This document shows positions 62,322 to 64,000 of a stretch of 64,000 nucleotides of DNA, in pieces. Within the stretch, counting starts at the first letter, position 1. Every line of letters begins with the position of its first letter. Made by a program: the position numbers and the translations under genes. Source of the DNA: Rhodococcus koreensis (lineage in GTDB: Bacteria > Actinomycetota > Actinomycetes > Mycobacteriales > Mycobacteriaceae); assembly GCF_900105905.1 (NCBI RefSeq), contig NZ_FNSV01000005.1:2542001-2606000 (forward strand), given 5' to 3'. The notes under the pieces were generated by a model. The model saw only the letters and a program-made list of their open reading frames with translations. It was not told the DNA's origin and searched no databases.

Positions 62322-62345
62322 CTGACTTGCCAAAACCATAGTCAG
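62322..62345. promoter_or_regulatory. HxlR operator candidate O2
   Basis: CTGACTTG-N8-ATAGTCAG covers the -35 box TTGCCA (62327-62332) and most of the spacer of the thiolase promoter. Confidence 0.7.
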
Positions 62346-62354
62346 GTGTACATT
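62327..62354 (+). promoter_or_regulatory. Thiolase promoter
   Basis: TTGCCA (62327-62332), 16 bases and TACATT (62349-62354) form a good -35/-10 pair about 100 bases before the thiolase ATG. O2 covers the -35 and O3 covers the expected start site. Confidence 0.5.
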
Positions 62355-62355
62355 G

Positions 62356-62379
62356 CTGACTATAGATATCAATAGTCAG
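62356..62379. promoter_or_regulatory. HxlR operator candidate O3
   Basis: CTGACTAT-N8-ATAGTCAG is a perfect 8-base dyad. Its centre is 34 bases from that of O2, close to three helical turns, and it lies over the expected thiolase transcription start. Confidence 0.75.
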
Positions 62380-62391
62380 GCGGGGAAACCC

Positions 62392-62435
62392 CTGTGAGTA
62401 CTTATTAACCGCCCGCGGTTAACAAGTACTCACAG
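62392..62435. repeat. 44-bp palindrome, GTGAGTACTT family, copy 3
   Basis: Outer arms CTGTGAGTACTT and AAGTACTCACAG, inner ACCGC/GCGGT, with two unpaired bases in the centre. Unlike the other two copies it is not between convergent genes but in the thiolase 5' leader, 17 bases before the ATG and downstream of the promoter. Confidence 0.85.
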
Positions 62436-62452
62436 CACCGAAAGGAAGAGCC

Positions 62453-63622
<1,170 letters not shown>

Positions 63623-63638
63623 CGCCCGAACGGCCGGC

Positions 63639-64000
63639 TCAACCGTTCCGGCGGGTGATCGCCTCTCCCACCGCACGCAGCGATTCCCGCAGCGAGTGCG
63701 GCTGGAGCACTTCGACTCCCCCGCCGAGAACGGTCAGCTGGTCGAGGGCCACATCCTCGGCCTCGAGCAGCAGGTCGACGGTGACCCAGCCGTCGCCGTC
63801 GGGCGGGCCGGGTTCGACGCGAGCGGCCTCGACCCCGACCACCCGGGGCAGCCGGCGCCACGCCGTGGGCGAGAGCCGCACCCTGCACCGGAATCGCAGG
63901 AGAGCACGGTCGAATTCGGCCACCGAGGCCGTCCACCACGCACCCAGATCGAAATTGTCGGGCCGCACCGCCGGCTGCCCCAGCACGGTCGCATCACTGA
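63639..64000 (-). CDS. WYL-domain transcriptional regulator, C-terminal part (cut by window end)
   Basis: The last 120 residues of a protein running off the window are seen. They match the C-terminal part of helix-turn-helix/WYL regulators (WCX extension): VTVDLLLEAEDVALDQLTVLGGGVEVLQPHSLRESLRAVGEAITRR. The WYL ligand domain and HTH would lie beyond position 64000. It is convergent with the thiolase gene, the stops 16 bases apart. Confidence 0.75.
   Translation of the reverse strand, partial: SDATVLGQPAVRPDNFDLGAWWTASVAEFDRALLRFRCRVRLSPTAWRRLPRVVGVEAARVEPGPPDGDGWVTVDLLLEAEDVALDQLTVLGGGVEVLQPHSLRESLRAVGEAITRRNG

Overview
The window is high-GC actinobacterial chromosome, most likely Rhodococcus (R. 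jostii/R. opacus type). The genus is an inference. The order is firmer: two blocks keep the gene order of Mycobacterium tuberculosis as I know it. One runs from the Rv0959/Rv0958-like pair through purH, purN, perM, the Rv0954-like protein, sucD, sucC, the Rv0950c-like M23 peptidase, uvrD1, chorismate mutase and pgi. The other is purA, Rv0358-like and Rv0359-like. No rRNA, tRNA or CRISPR array was seen.

Layout. 1-2.1 kb: agmatine to putrescine pair (aguB, aguA). 2.1-9.5 kb: VWA/AAA+ pair, membrane protein, hydrolase, cell-wall amidase, and a short leader ORF with terminator ahead of a small STAS-like gene. 9.5-29.6 kb: conserved housekeeping block, interrupted by a TnpB/Cas12-like RuvC nuclease gene and a YigZ gene. 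Upstream of chorismate mutase lies a complete aromatic-amino-acid attenuator. 29.6-43.4 kb: redox and lipid-type accessory genes (ApbE-like, condensation-type acyltransferase, NDH-2, SDRs, disulfide reductase, two tandem carboxylesterases with a shared near-identical tract, CaiB-type CoA transferase/racemase, MocR regulator, Ogt).

43.3-57 kb: a 12-gene catabolic operon on the minus strand. It holds a complete ABC importer, two xylose-isomerase-like TIM barrels, two amidohydrolases (one without the HxH metal motif), an HMG-CoA-lyase-like enzyme, an OHCU-decarboxylase-like protein without its HPRIG motif, and a hypothetical protein. Eleven of the genes are joined by overlaps or gaps under 12 bases, with one 58-base gap. 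A divergent GntR/FCD regulator and two matching operator candidates sit at the head. I do not recognise the substrate; this is the best candidate for an undescribed pathway.

57-64 kb: purA, Rv0358-like gene and M50 protease, then an HxlR regulator with a molybdopterin oxidoreductase, FAD reductase and zinc-ribbon gene set and a divergent thiolase. Three copies of one operator motif tie this set together. The window ends inside a WYL-domain regulator.

Two families of long intergenic palindromes, beginning GTGAGTACTT and GTGAGTGGCAAAG, recur. One copy of the second lies in frame inside a coding sequence. Many genes look leaderless, with a TANNNT-like -10 box 6-8 bases before the start codon.
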